NCBI RefSeq assembly: GCF_001950255.1
Contig: NZ_BDJK01000006.1
Coordinates: 205,657 to 269,656, forward strand
DNA: 64,000 nt
From: Carboxydothermus pertinax
Lineage (GTDB): Bacteria; Bacillota; Z-2901; Carboxydothermales; Carboxydothermaceae
Direction of reading: 5' to 3'
In this document: positions 41,499 through 50,816 of the stretch, piece after piece
Layout of the letters: each line of letters opens with the position of its first letter
Numbering within the stretch: position 1 is the first letter of the stretch
Program-made: the position numbers and the translations under genes
The notes under the pieces: generated by a model
Seen by the model: the letters and a program-made list of their open reading frames with translations, nothing else
What the model was told of the DNA's origin: nothing
Database searches by the model: none

Positions 41499-41906
41499 AT
41501 GAAGCGATTTTGGGGGCTACTGTTCTTACTCCTTTTTGGCTTTAATAAATTAGTCCTGGGCGGGGAAGTTATTGTAAAGGGCATTGTGGAGTCGGCTTTA
41601 GAAGGAAAACATTACGAATTAAAAGTGACCGATTTCGGCAATTTAAATAAGCCTGCACCCTATTATGTCTTATCTGGCGAACATAACTGGCAAAGCTATG
41701 TGGGAAAGGAAGTGGTGGTGAAAGGAACTGTCTTTGACGGTTACAGTATTTACATGAAACCGGGTTTAAAGGTAATTTCGATTAGCTTTCCTGCGGAAAA
41801 TACTAAGCGTACTTTTAAAGAAAACCTTCCTTATTACTTTGGACTATTTTTAGTTGCCGGATTTTTTGGCTACTATATCTTTTTACGATACTTTAAAAAG
41901 AAGTGA
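41499..41906 (+). CDS. secreted/membrane protein with OB-like domain
   Basis: This 135-residue protein has an N-terminal signal-like helix (RFWGLLFLLLFGFNKLVLG), a small beta domain (GEVIVKGIVESALEGKHYEL, then VGKEVVVKGTVFDG) that resembles a nucleic-acid-type OB fold, and a C-terminal membrane helix (YYFGLFLVAGFFGYYIFLRY). The gene lies 12 bases before a cysG-type gene and may share its transcript. No family is recognised. Confidence 0.65.
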   Translation: MKRFWGLLFLLLFGFNKLVLGGEVIVKGIVESALEGKHYELKVTDFGNLNKPAPYYVLSGEHNWQSYVGKEVVVKGTVFDGYSIYMKPGLKVISISFPAENTKRTFKENLPYYFGLFLVAGFFGYYIFLRYFKKK

Positions 41907-41918
41907 GGAGAGTTTACC

Positions 41919-42533
41919 GTGTATCCTATTAGTTTAAATTTAACGGGGACCCTCGTATTAGTAGTAGGGGGTGGAAGGGTTGCTCTTCGGAAGGTGCAAA
42001 GTCTTTTAAGAGAAGATGCAAAAATTATCGTAGTTGCCCCGAAAACTCTTCCGGAATTAAAGGCTCTGGCCCAGAGCGGGCAAATTAAACTTTATCTGCG
42101 GGAATTTCAGGAAGAAGATTTATCCGGCCCCAAGTTAGTCTTTGCTGCCACCGATAATTCAGAGCTTAATAAAAGAATAGCTAATCTTTGTCAAAGACTG
42201 GGGATTTGGGTCAATGTAGCCGACAGTCCCGAGGAGTCCAATTTTATTGTTCCAGCGGTTTGGCGCCGGGGAGGTTGGGAAATAGCTGTGGGGACCTCTG
42301 GGTTATCTCCTTTTGCGGCCCGCCTTTTAAAAGAAGAGCTTTCCCGGTTAATTGAACCTGCCTGGGATGATTACCTGAAATTTTTGGGGGAATTACGTAA
42401 AGCCTTAAAGGAAAGCAAAATTGAGAAAAATAAGAGAGAAGAAATTTTAAAAGAAGTAGCCAAAATTTATGATTACCAGAAGTTTTGCCAGGAAAAGCCT
42501 TCGGTAAAATTAATCTTGGAAAAATTTAAATAA
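41919..42533 (+). CDS. precorrin-2/siroheme dehydrogenase-like (CysG N-domain, Met8/SirC)
   Basis: This 204-residue protein starts with an NAD Rossmann motif (LVVGGGRVALRKVQSLL) and has the CysG-type PDSPEESNFIVPAVWRRG and TSGLSPFAARLLKEEL. It oxidises precorrin-2 to sirohydrochlorin and may insert metal. GTG 41919 follows GAGGAGAG. It supplies sirohydrochlorin to the CbiX chelatase encoded downstream, although an AdoCbl riboswitch separates it from the main operon. Confidence 0.9.
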   Translation: MYPISLNLTGTLVLVVGGGRVALRKVQSLLREDAKIIVVAPKTLPELKALAQSGQIKLYLREFQEEDLSGPKLVFAATDNSELNKRIANLCQRLGIWVNVADSPEESNFIVPAVWRRGGWEIAVGTSGLSPFAARLLKEELSRLIEPAWDDYLKFLGELRKALKESKIEKNKREEILKEVAKIYDYQKFCQEKPSVKLILEKFK

Positions 42534-42621
42534 AAATATTTTCACAAAGCAGGATTTACGAAAAATTTTGCGAATTATCTTAAGTTAAGAAAGCCCCTAA
42601 TAATATTTTTAAAAATTAAAT

Positions 42622-42796
42622 AGCAAACTTTAAGGTGCCTTTAAGGCTTAAAAGGGAAGTCCGAGCCCAAGAGTTTGGGTAACGGCGCGGTCCCGCCACT
42701 GTAAGTAGGGAGTTACCCTATAATATCCACTGGTTTATACCGGGAAGGGTAGGGTAACAATGAACTACAGCCAGGAGACCTGCCTTAAAGTTTGGT
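42622..42796 (+). promoter_or_regulatory. adenosylcobalamin riboswitch
   Basis: P1 pairs CAAACTTTAAGG (from 42624) with CCTTAAAGTTTG (42783-42794). Core elements are AAAAGGGAAGTCCG, ACGGCGCGGTCCCGCCACTGT and the B12 box ACAGCCAGGAGACCTGCC. It controls the whole cbi/cob operon downstream through the terminator at 42842-42872. Confidence 0.95.
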
Positions 42797-42841
42797 TCGA
42801 AACCTACGCGGATAGGTGGAGAACGGGAGTTTGGTTATAAG

Positions 42842-42876
42842 TCCCCTTCTACCGGCGTAGGAGGGGATTTTAATTT
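42842..42876 (+). terminator. riboswitch-controlled terminator
   Basis: TCCCCTTCTA (42842-42851) pairs with TAGGAGGGGA (42858-42867), followed by TTTTAATTTTT. It sits between the AdoCbl aptamer and cbiM. Confidence 0.8.
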
Positions 42877-42897
42877 TTAAAAAGGATGGTGGAGGGC

Positions 42898-43620
42898 ATG
42901 TTAAAAACCAATTTTCGCTTATTGTTTTTGTTAATTTTTCTTTTAATTCCCACCCCGGTTCTTGCCATGCATATTATGGAAGGGTTTTTACCGGTAAAAT
43001 GGGTGATTTTCTGGGATCTTGTTACTTTACCTTTTCTGGTGATAGGTTTTATCCGCTTGCAAAAGGAAGCTAACCGGGGGCCGGGAGCTAAACTAATGTT
43101 AGCCTTTGCCGGAGCGTTTATCTTTGTTTTATCGGCTTTAAAAATGCCATCGGTAACCGGAAGTTGTTCCCATCCTACCGGAACGGGGTTGGCCGCAATT
43201 TTATTTGGGCCGTTTATCACGACCGTATTAGGTTTTATTGTTTTGATTTTTCAGGCTCTTCTTTTGGCTCATGGTGGCATTACCACCCTTGGTGCTAATA
43301 CTTTCTCCATGGCAGTTGCCGGACCACTGGTAGCTTACGGGGTTTATAAAGGTCTCCAAAAAGCTGGATTCAACAATAATGTTAGCATCTTTTTAGCTGC
43401 CATGCTCGGGGATTTATCGACCTATATGATTACCTCTGGGCAACTGGCGTTAGCCTTTCCGGGAAGTTCACTTTTTTTAAGTGCTTTAAAATTTATGGGA
43501 ATCTTTGCCTTAACCCAAATTCCTTTAGCTATAAGTGAAGGGATTTTAACGGTTTTAACCTATAATTTCTTGAGCCGTTATGAAGATGCCAAAATATGGG
43601 TAGAAAAGGGTGAGCATTAA
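42898..43620 (+). CDS. cbiM: cobalt ECF transporter substrate-binding subunit CbiM
   Basis: This 240-residue membrane protein has a signal peptide ending PVLA, followed by the mature Met-His-Ile-Met-Glu-Gly metal-binding N-terminus that chelates cobalt. Several membrane helices follow, with [20 protein letters not shown] and [18 protein letters not shown] as family signatures. I start at ATG 42898 with AAGGATGG upstream. It overlaps cbiN by one base and is the first gene of the cobalamin operon. Confidence 0.95.
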   Translation: MLKTNFRLLFLLIFLLIPTPVLAMHIMEGFLPVKWVIFWDLVTLPFLVIGFIRLQKEANRGPGAKLMLAFAGAFIFVLSALKMPSVTGSCSHPTGTGLAAILFGPFITTVLGFIVLIFQALLLAHGGITTLGANTFSMAVAGPLVAYGVYKGLQKAGFNNNVSIFLAAMLGDLSTYMITSGQLALAFPGSSLFLSALKFMGIFALTQIPLAISEGILTVLTYNFLSRYEDAKIWVEKGEH

Positions 43621-43940
43621 TGAGAACGTTTACCAATATCATCCTGCTAATTTTGGTAATAGCGTTAATTGCGGTTCCAATGTTTTTAGTTAAGGGGGAA
43701 TTTTCCGGCGCCGATGAATTAGCCTCCCGGGTGATTGAAAAGCAAGACCCCAATTATAAGCCCTGGTTTTCCCCCGTCTGGGAACCGCCCAGCGGCGAGA
43801 TAGAGTCGTTTTTATTTGCCCTGCAGGCGGCTTTGGGCGCCGGGTTTGTGGGATTTTATCTGGGGTACTTGAAGGGAAAGAAGGAAGGAAAAAATGTTAA
43901 CGGAACAGTTGGCCTATCAAAGTCCGCTAAGGAAAATTGA
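43620..43940 (+). CDS. cbiN: cobalt transporter small subunit CbiN
   Basis: This 106-residue protein has two membrane helices flanking an extracytoplasmic loop (GADELASRVIEKQDPNYKPW), the CbiN signature. It assists CbiM in loading Co2+. The ATG overlaps the cbiM stop, and the 3' end overlaps cbiQ by 47 bases. Confidence 0.93.
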   Translation: MRTFTNIILLILVIALIAVPMFLVKGEFSGADELASRVIEKQDPNYKPWFSPVWEPPSGEIESFLFALQAALGAGFVGFYLGYLKGKKEGKNVNGTVGLSKSAKEN

Positions 43941-44637
43941 CCCTGTTTATAAACTTCTTTTTTCCTTTGCGCTTTTATTCCTGGGGTTAACAGCTCCCAA
44001 TCCTTTTTTTACCTTACTCCCTACCCTGGGGTTAGTAAGCTTTTTTCTGGTGAGAAAGGGAAAAATCCCCGGGCAAATTTATCTTAAGTACTTGCTTTTA
44101 CCGGGAGGTTTTTTGCTGGCAAGCTTAATCGGGATAATGATTGACTTCCGGCCAGCTCCTTATGTTAACTGGAAAAATTTGTTTTTGGCTTTAAATGCCG
44201 GCGGTCGTGCCCTTACTTCTCTTCTGGGGTTGTATTTTTTAATTTTTACCACTCCCCTCCTGGATTTAATAGCGGGACTTTCGAGATTTGGTATTCCTCA
44301 ATTTATAATTGAAATAATTATTTTTATTCACCGGTTTATTTTTATATTCTTCGAAATAGCCGGGGAAATCATTAAAGCCCAGGAAGCAAGGCTGGGCTAC
44401 CGGAATTTTCGCCGGGGCATCTACTCCTTTTCTTTCTTAACTACCGGGATTTTTAAAGGAGGATTGGCCCGGGCGGGACAAATGACCATTTCTTTAGAAA
44501 GCCGGGGATACAACGATAAAATAGTTTTTTTGCAACCGGATTATCAAAATCAAAATTACCCCTTGTTATTTGTGGGTATAGTAGTTATGCTGGCGCTCTT
44601 TACTTATGGAGGTGCTTTTATTTGGAGGAGCTTTTAA
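43894..44637 (+). CDS. cbiQ: ECF transporter transmembrane subunit CbiQ
   Basis: This 247-residue integral-membrane T-component opens with RKIDPVYKLLFSFALLFLGL. The ATPase-contact motifs are AQEARLGYRNF and LARAGQMTISLESRGYN. It links CbiMN to the ATPase. It overlaps cbiN upstream and the CbiO-CbiD fusion gene by 16 bases. Confidence 0.93.
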   Translation: MLTEQLAYQSPLRKIDPVYKLLFSFALLFLGLTAPNPFFTLLPTLGLVSFFLVRKGKIPGQIYLKYLLLPGGFLLASLIGIMIDFRPAPYVNWKNLFLALNAGGRALTSLLGLYFLIFTTPLLDLIAGLSRFGIPQFIIEIIIFIHRFIFIFFEIAGEIIKAQEARLGYRNFRRGIYSFSFLTTGIFKGGLARAGQMTISLESRGYNDKIVFLQPDYQNQNYPLLFVGIVVMLALFTYGGAFIWRSF

Positions 44638-46538
44638 CCGTAAAAGGATTAAAATACGTATATCCAACGGGAAATGTGGCTTTAGACGGCTTAAATTTGG
44701 AGATTAAAAAAGGTGAGCGGCTTTTTGTCTTAGGGGAAAATGGCGCCGGAAAAACCACTTTTTTTCTCCACTTAAACGGGATTTTAAAACCAACTGCAGG
44801 AGAGCTATTTTGGCGGGGGGAAAAGTTTTCGTACAAAAGGGATTTTCTGTTAAGACTTCGGCAAAAAGTTGGGGTGGTGTTTCAAGATCCGGAGACCCAG
44901 CTTTTTGCCGGTACGATAGCGGAAGAGATATCTTATGGGCTTTTTAATCTCGGGTATTCGGAAAGTAAAGTGCGGGAAAAGGTGGAAGAAACTTTAAAAG
45001 AGCTCGGAATTTGGGAGTTGAGAGACCAGCCGATAGCTTCGCTTAGCCTGGGTCAAAAAAAGCTTGTCGCCCTGGGAGCAATTTTGGCGATGGAGCCGGA
45101 GCTTTTAGTTTTAGATGAACCGACGGCGTTTTTGGACCGGTATAACACCCGCCTCTTTTTAAATATTGTTGAACGGCAGTGGCAAAAAGGGATTACGATT
45201 GTCGCTGCTACCCATGAAATTGATTTGGCGTACCGTTTTGCCGACAGGGTAGCGGTTTTACATGCCGGAAAACTTTTGGCTTCAGGGCCGCCCGAAGAAA
45301 TTCTCCTGGAATCCCGGATTTTGGAAAGCGCGAACCTGGAAGAGCCATGGCTTTTAAGGGGCAGTAAAATTTTAAAAGATAGCGGGCGGCTTTTAGCTCA
45401 CGAATATCCGGTAAAAGAGGAAAAAAAGTTCTGGGAAGTACTTAACCGGGTAAAAACTCCCCGTTACGGGGTAACTACAGGTACTGTAGCCGCGGCAGCG
45501 GCTTTGGGAGCAGCCCGTTTCTTGCTCCTGGGGGAAAAAATGAAGGCAATTACCATTAATACGCCGGCAGGAATAACTTTTACTTTAACCCCGGAAATTT
45601 TAGAGAAAAATGCGACGGAAGCGGTTTGCGGCATTAGAAAAGAGGCAGGAGATGATCCGGATGTCACCGATCAGGCTTTAATCATAGCCCGGGTACGCCG
45701 GCAAAACTTCCCGGGGATTGCCATAAAAGGAGGACGGGGAGTGGGAGTTGTCACGGAACCGGGGCTTGCTGTACCGGTGGGAGAAGCGGCAATTAATCCG
45801 GTTCCGCGGCAACAAATCAAAGAAGCGCTGGAGCCGTTAATTTTGGGAAGGGAAACGGGGTTGGAAGTGATTATTGAAGTGCCCGAAGGGGAGAAGCTTG
45901 CGTTACAAACATTAAATCCGATTTTGGGGATTAAAGGCGGTATTTCCATCCTGGGTACCCGGGGTATTGTCGTACCTTACTCCCGGGAAGCTTATATCGA
46001 GTCCCTGCAACTCCAGCTAAAAAGAGCGTTATATTTGGATTTAAAAAGACTTGTTTTTGTTTTGGGCAATAAAAGTAAAAAAGTAGCCAAGAGGTTAAAT
46101 GTTCCTGCTGAAGCTATCGTGGAAACGGGAAATTACCTGGGGGATATGCTGAAGATTTCGGAGAACGAAGGGGTAGAGAAAATTTTAATAATAGGGTACC
46201 TGGGAAAACTTATTAAAACTTACCTTGGTATTTTAAACCTTCACAGCCAGGTGGCCCGGGGCCAAAAGGAGGCTTTAGCGTTATTTTTATATTCTCTTGG
46301 AGAAAGTCAGGAGTTAATTAATAAAATTTATTCCACCAAAAATATGGAGCAGGCCCTGGAAATTTTGAAGAGCGCCGGGAAAGACCATTACCTGCCTTTA
46401 CTTGCCCGGGCGGTTAAAGAAAAGTTAAAGAGCTATTATAGCGGTCTTACCATGGATGTGGCTTTTACCGATATATCGGGGGCGATTATTGCCACAACCT
46501 TTGACCGCCTTGAGGAGGGATGGCCGTGGGATGGGTAA
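44622..46538 (+). CDS. CbiO-CbiD fusion: cobalt transporter ATPase + cobalt-precorrin-5B C1-methyltransferase
   Basis: This 638-residue single frame joins two enzymes. Residues 1-270 are an ABC ATPase with Walker A GENGAGKTT (38-46), signature LSLGQKK (normally LSGGQ-like) and Walker B LLVLDEPTAFLD. Residues from about 278 are CbiD (PRYGVTTGTVAAAAALGAA, then DDPDVTDQ and KGGRGVGVVTEPGL), which methylates C1 of the corrin ring. No stop, start or frameshift separates them. TTG 44622 follows GGAGGTG. The fusion links cobalt uptake and corrin synthesis. Confidence 0.93.
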   Translation: MEELLTVKGLKYVYPTGNVALDGLNLEIKKGERLFVLGENGAGKTTFFLHLNGILKPTAGELFWRGEKFSYKRDFLLRLRQKVGVVFQDPETQLFAGTIAEEISYGLFNLGYSESKVREKVEETLKELGIWELRDQPIASLSLGQKKLVALGAILAMEPELLVLDEPTAFLDRYNTRLFLNIVERQWQKGITIVAATHEIDLAYRFADRVAVLHAGKLLASGPPEEILLESRILESANLEEPWLLRGSKILKDSGRLLAHEYPVKEEKKFWEVLNRVKTPRYGVTTGTVAAAAALGAARFLLLGEKMKAITINTPAGITFTLTPEILEKNATEAVCGIRKEAGDDPDVTDQALIIARVRRQNFPGIAIKGGRGVGVVTEPGLAVPVGEAAINPVPRQQIKEALEPLILGRETGLEVIIEVPEGEKLALQTLNPILGIKGGISILGTRGIVVPYSREAYIESLQLQLKRALYLDLKRLVFVLGNKSKKVAKRLNVPAEAIVETGNYLGDMLKISENEGVEKILIIGYLGKLIKTYLGILNLHSQVARGQKEALALFLYSLGESQELINKIYSTKNMEQALEILKSAGKDHYLPLLARAVKEKLKSYYSGLTMDVAFTDISGAIIATTFDRLEEGWPWDG

Positions 46539-47131
46539 AAGTCGTGGGGGTCGGTCCGGGTAGTCCCGAGTACCTTACTAAAATTGGCGAAAGGGTAATT
46601 AGTGAGGCGGATTATGTGGCCGGGGCGGAAGAACTTTTAAAAACTTTTGCTCCGGATAAAAAACATCTATCTTTTGGTGAATTTGGCGCGGTTTTAAAGC
46701 AAATGAAAGATTTATCAAGAAGTTTTAACATTGCTCTTCTTTTGCGGGGCGATACCGGCTTTTACAGTTTATTAAGAAAGATTGAAAGAGAAAATCCAGG
46801 ACTTGTTACCGAGGTAATACCGGGGATAAGCTCGGTGCAGTTAGCTTTTGCCCGCTTGAAAAAATTGTGGGATGGGGCTGCTTTTTATTCTTTGCACGGA
46901 AGAAACCTTCCTGAGAAATTAAAAGAAGAGTTTACGGTCCATGTATTTTTATTAGGAGAGAAAATCAATACCTCTTCCCTAAAACAACTTTTGCAAAAAC
47001 ACGGCCTGGAGGGAGCTTCTTACTATTTACTTTATGATTTAAGTTATCCGGAAGAAAAAATAGTAAAGCTTTCCTTTGCCGATTTACCTCCGGAGCTTTC
47101 AGGGAGGGGGATATTAATTGCTGAAAGATGA
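46520..47131 (+). CDS. cbiE: cobalt-precorrin-7 C5-methyltransferase CbiE
   Basis: This 203-residue tetrapyrrole methylase has the SAM-binding VVGVGPGSPEYLTKIG, LLRGDTGFYSLLRKI and VIPGISSVQLAFARL motifs. CbiE methylates C5 and, with CbiT, forms the split equivalent of CobL. ATG 46520 overlaps the fusion gene by 19 bases, and the end overlaps cbiT by 14. Confidence 0.93.
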   Translation: MAVGWVKVVGVGPGSPEYLTKIGERVISEADYVAGAEELLKTFAPDKKHLSFGEFGAVLKQMKDLSRSFNIALLLRGDTGFYSLLRKIERENPGLVTEVIPGISSVQLAFARLKKLWDGAAFYSLHGRNLPEKLKEEFTVHVFLLGEKINTSSLKQLLQKHGLEGASYYLLYDLSYPEEKIVKLSFADLPPELSGRGILIAER

Positions 47132-47693
47132 AGATTTTTATCTACCCGGAACTCCTTATACCAAAGAAGAAATCCGGGCAGTCCTTTTAAAAAAGCTTAA
47201 CCTGAAAGGCGAGGAAGTGGTTTACGAAGTAGGGTCAGGCTCGGGCACCATTACGGTGGAACTGGCTTTAAGCCTTCCCCGGGGTAAAGTATATGCTTTT
47301 GAAAAAGACCTCCAGAGGCTTACCGTAATTAAAGAAAATCTACGAAGATTTTCGGTAAGGAATGTGGTTTTAATTCCCCAGGCCTTACCCTGTGATTTAT
47401 CCGCCTATCCTCCGCCGGATTTGGTTGTAATTGGTGGAAGTTCTAGTTTAAGAGAAGTACTAAAGCAGGTTGGAGCCTGTTTAAAAAATGGTGGGGTCCT
47501 TGCCGGTTTGGCAGTTACCCTTGAATCATTAGCTATTTACCAGGAGTTTTTTCAAAACAGCTCTTTTACCGATTTTGACGGGATTAGCATAGCGGTTACC
47601 AGGCTTAAAAAAGCCGGAAGCTATCATATCTTAAATGCCCAAAATCCCGTATTTATCTTTACCGGAAGGAAAAAGGAGGAAAATAATGGCTAA
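47118..47693 (+). CDS. cbiT: cobalt-precorrin-6B C15-methyltransferase (decarboxylating) CbiT
   Basis: This 191-residue class I SAM methyltransferase has the glycine loop YEVGSGSGTITVELAL. The N-terminal DEDFYLPGTPYTKEEIRAV and VVIGGSSSLREVL are typical of CbiT. It methylates C15 and decarboxylates the C12 acetate. Its TTG start at 47118 lies inside cbiE. Confidence 0.93.
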   Translation: MLKDEDFYLPGTPYTKEEIRAVLLKKLNLKGEEVVYEVGSGSGTITVELALSLPRGKVYAFEKDLQRLTVIKENLRRFSVRNVVLIPQALPCDLSAYPPPDLVVIGGSSSLREVLKQVGACLKNGGVLAGLAVTLESLAIYQEFFQNSSFTDFDGISIAVTRLKKAGSYHILNAQNPVFIFTGRKKEENNG

Positions 47694-48345
47694 ACTTTAC
47701 GTGGTTGGTGTTGGTCCGGGGGACCCCGAGCTTATTACGGTGAAAGCTATGAAGATTTTGCGAGGGGTACGGGTTTTAGTTTTTCCCGGAAAAAGGGCTT
47801 TTAAAGTTGTGGAAAGTTTTCTTTCAGATGATAAAGAAATTCTCTTTTTTAATTTTCCCATGGTGGAAGACGAGGGGAAAAAAAGGGAAGCGGCGCACAC
47901 CTTTGCCCAAAAAATTTTAGAGTATCTAAACCGGGAAGAAGTTTCTTTTTTTACCCTGGGAGACCCGGGTTTATACAGTACCGCTGGATATTTATTGGAG
48001 GCGCTAAAGCAGTTAGGTTTTGCAGGGGATATAGAAATAGTTCCGGGGATAAATTCCTTTTCACTGGCAGCCGCTAAGTCTTTCTTTAACCTTGCTTTTG
48101 AAGATGAAAAGGTAGAAATCCTATCGACTTTGCCGGAAGATTTTACTTTTGAGCCCAAAACTACCTATGTTTTTTTAAAACTTTCCTCTTATTACGACCG
48201 CTTTTTAGAGCTGGTAAAGGAAGCAAAGATCCAGGGATATTACTTTAAAGAGCTTGGTACCGAAGAGGAAAAAATCTGTTCTTTTAATGAACTTCCCGAA
48301 AAAACCGGGTATTTTTCCCTGGCCTTAGCGAAAAGGGGGAATTAG
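47686..48345 (+). CDS. cbiL: precorrin-2 C20-methyltransferase CbiL
   Basis: This 219-residue SAM methylase has [40 protein letters not shown] and EIVPGINSFSLAAAKS. It methylates C20 of cobalt-factor II. I start at ATG 47686 behind AAAGGAGG; the frame opens earlier but only inside cbiT. Overlap with cbiT is eight bases. Confidence 0.93.
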   Translation: MAKLYVVGVGPGDPELITVKAMKILRGVRVLVFPGKRAFKVVESFLSDDKEILFFNFPMVEDEGKKREAAHTFAQKILEYLNREEVSFFTLGDPGLYSTAGYLLEALKQLGFAGDIEIVPGINSFSLAAAKSFFNLAFEDEKVEILSTLPEDFTFEPKTTYVFLKLSSYYDRFLELVKEAKIQGYYFKELGTEEEKICSFNELPEKTGYFSLALAKRGN

Positions 48346-48347
48346 CG

Positions 48348-49103
48348 GTGAAAGTTTATTTAGTAGGCGCCGGACCTGGAGATCCCGAGTTAATAACTGT
48401 TAAAGGGAAAAAACTTTTGGAGGAAGCTGATTTAATCGTTTATGCAGGCTCCCTGGTTAATCCCGGACTTTTGGAATATGCCAAACCGGAGGCGGTGAAA
48501 GTTGACTCGGCGCCCAGAACTTTAGAAGAAATAGTGGAGATAATGGTCGAGTATGCTCGAGCCGGAAAAGTTGTCGTACGCTTGCAGACCGGAGACCCAG
48601 CCCTCTATGGGGCGGTAGAGGAACAAAAAAGAGCTTTAAAAGCCTATGGAGTTGAGCTGGAATGGGTGCCGGGAGTTAGCTCTTTTCTTGGGGCGGCTGC
48701 CCGCCTGGGTTACGAATTAACCGTTCCAGACGGTACCCAGACGGTAATTTTAAGCAGAGTTGCCGGGAGAACTCCGGTGCCGGAAAAAGAAAATTTAGAG
48801 GCATTGGCTAAAATCGGGTCAACCCTTGTGCTCTTTTTAAGTGTGGATAAAATCGATGAGGTTGTCGCCGAAATTTCCCGGGTAAGAGCTTTTGATACTC
48901 CGGTAGCGGTAGTTTATAAGGCTACTTTTCCCGAAGAAAAAATTATTACTGGTACTTTAGCGGATATTGCTCAGAAAGTAAAAGAAGAAAAGATAAACAA
49001 AACCGCCCTTATCTTTGTAGGGGAGTTTTTAAATCCGCCCCCTACTCGCTCAAAATTATATGCTCCCGATTTTACTCATGGTGGGAGAAGAGAAAGTGAT
49101 TAA
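48348..49103 (+). CDS. cbiF: cobalt-precorrin-4 C11-methyltransferase CbiF
   Basis: This 251-residue methylase has [51 protein letters not shown] and WVPGVSSFLGAAARL. CbiF methylates C11. GTG 48348 is two bases after the cbiL stop. Its end overlaps the next gene by eight bases. Confidence 0.95.
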   Translation: MKVYLVGAGPGDPELITVKGKKLLEEADLIVYAGSLVNPGLLEYAKPEAVKVDSAPRTLEEIVEIMVEYARAGKVVVRLQTGDPALYGAVEEQKRALKAYGVELEWVPGVSSFLGAAARLGYELTVPDGTQTVILSRVAGRTPVPEKENLEALAKIGSTLVLFLSVDKIDEVVAEISRVRAFDTPVAVVYKATFPEEKIITGTLADIAQKVKEEKINKTALIFVGEFLNPPPTRSKLYAPDFTHGGRRESD

Positions 49104-50106
49104 GAATTTAATAATTTTTTACTTTACCGCAGCCGGCGAAACTCTGGCCCGGCGCCTTTTAACCCTAAAGCTTGGGGGGAACGTTACTCTCTTTTCCGGT
49201 AAAAGCGCGGAAATTAAAAACTGTCTTAAAAAAAACTGGAACAACGATACAGCTTTTCTTTTTATCGGAGCCTTAGGAATTGCGGTTCGCTTAATTGCTC
49301 CCTTTATCAAAGATAAGTTTTCCGACCCGGCGGTAGTTGTAGCCGATGAAACGGGTAAATATTTTATAAGCGTTTTATCCGGGCATTTTGGTGGGGCAAA
49401 TGAAATTTGTCAACTTTTAGCCCAAAAGCTGGGGGGAGAAGCGGTAATTACCACCGCCACCGATGTTCAGGGAAAAGTTGGCTTGGATGTTTTGGCCAGA
49501 AAATACGGGTTAAGGTATGCTGACCGGGAAGTTTTTAAAAGGGTAAATGCTGCCTTAGCCCGGGGAGAAGAGGTTAAGTTTTTTGCCAGTTCTTTGCCTT
49601 CCGATTTTCCCTATCCTTACCGGGCAGAAATTGAAGAGGAGTTTTCTGGCATTAAAGTATTGATTTCGCCGTATCTTATTGCTCTAAAACCCAATGAATA
49701 CCAGCTCTATCCTCCGGCGGTTTGGGTGGGTATAGGCTGTCGCCGGGGAGTAGAGTTTGCCCTGCTGGAAAAGGCAGTTTTAAAAGCTCTCCAAGAGGGT
49801 GGTGTTTCTTTAAAGGGTGTTGCCGGAATAGCCAGCATCGAACTTAAAAAAGATGAGACTGCTCTCCTGGAGCTGGCGGCGAAATACGGGCTTAAAACAA
49901 AATTTTTTACGCGGGAGGAACTTTTGGAAGTAATTAATACAAAAAATTTACAACAATCTTCTAAAGTTTTAACAAAAGTAGGGGTGGGAAACGTATGCGA
50001 AGCGGCGGCTATCAAAGCGGCAGGAATGGGGAATTTAATATTGCCCAAGAAAATTTTTCCGCAAACGACCGTAGCTCTGGCGGAAGCCTTGCGGTGGTGG
50101 GAATAG
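49096..50106 (+). CDS. cbiG: cobalt-precorrin-5A hydrolase CbiG
   Basis: This 336-residue protein is split into an N-domain (FIGALGIAVRLIAPFIKDKF, then DETGKYFISVLSGHFGGAN) and a C-domain (PPAVWVGIGCRRGVEFALLE, then GKVNVCEAA-like GVGNVCEAAAIKAA). It opens the delta-lactone of cobalt-precorrin-5A, releasing acetaldehyde. GTG 49096 follows GGGAGAAGAG; the earlier frame opening at 49060 lies inside cbiF. Confidence 0.92.
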   Translation: MIKNLIIFYFTAAGETLARRLLTLKLGGNVTLFSGKSAEIKNCLKKNWNNDTAFLFIGALGIAVRLIAPFIKDKFSDPAVVVADETGKYFISVLSGHFGGANEICQLLAQKLGGEAVITTATDVQGKVGLDVLARKYGLRYADREVFKRVNAALARGEEVKFFASSLPSDFPYPYRAEIEEEFSGIKVLISPYLIALKPNEYQLYPPAVWVGIGCRRGVEFALLEKAVLKALQEGGVSLKGVAGIASIELKKDETALLELAAKYGLKTKFFTREELLEVINTKNLQQSSKVLTKVGVGNVCEAAAIKAAGMGNLILPKKIFPQTTVALAEALRWWE

Positions 50107-50816
50107 GACCGGGAGGAAAGGAAGAACTGACTCCTTTAGCCTTAAGTTACCTCCAGCAGTGTACGGTAATAATTGGTTATAAAACCTATATTGATTTAGT
50201 TAAATCTTTAATTGGTGAGAAAAAAGTAGTGGCTTACGGTATGAAGGAAGAACAAGCGCGAGCTTTAGAAGCTATCAACCTTGCTCTTTCGGGGGAACGG
50301 GTAGTGGTGATCTCCGGCGGTGATGCTGGAGTTTATGGAATGAGCGGGGTGGTATTAGAGGCTTTAAGGGAGAAAAATATTTCCCCCCGGAAAATAAATT
50401 TAACAATTATTCCGGGTATTACTTCTGCTTTAAAAGCAGCAAGCTTGCTGGGATCACCTTTAAACCATGACTTTTGCTTGATAAGCTTATCAGACCTCTT
50501 AACTCCCTGGGAGGTAATCGAGAAGCGGCTCCGGCATGCAGCTTTAGGAGATTTTGCTATCGCCTTGTACAATCCCCAGAGTCACCGGAGGAAGAAGCTC
50601 AGGAGAGCCATTGAAATTTTGCTGGAGTATAAAAATCCAGCTACACCGGTTGGTATTGTCCGGGAGGCCGGAAGATTGGCAGAAGAAATCAAGTTAAAAA
50701 CTTTAGCGGAAATTACCGAAGAGGATGCCGATATGCGCACGGTAATAATTATCGGTAATAGCCAGAGCTATTTTTATGAAAACTTTATTATTACACCCCG
50801 GGGGTATAAGTGGTGA
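49995..50816 (+). CDS. cbiH: cobalt-precorrin-3B C17-methyltransferase CbiH
   Basis: This methylase forms the ring-contracted corrin. The core LAVVGIGPGGKEELTPLAL starts near residue 32, followed by GYKTYIDLVKSLIGEK, VVISGGDAGVYGMSG and TIIPGITSALKAASLLG. Two starts are possible. ATG 49995 keeps the full first beta strand but overlaps cbiG by 112 bases; GTG 50094 trims the out-of-frame extension but clips that strand. I list the longer one. Confidence 0.9.
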   Translation: MRSGGYQSGRNGEFNIAQENFSANDRSSGGSLAVVGIGPGGKEELTPLALSYLQQCTVIIGYKTYIDLVKSLIGEKKVVAYGMKEEQARALEAINLALSGERVVVISGGDAGVYGMSGVVLEALREKNISPRKINLTIIPGITSALKAASLLGSPLNHDFCLISLSDLLTPWEVIEKRLRHAALGDFAIALYNPQSHRRKKLRRAIEILLEYKNPATPVGIVREAGRLAEEIKLKTLAEITEEDADMRTVIIIGNSQSYFYENFIITPRGYKW

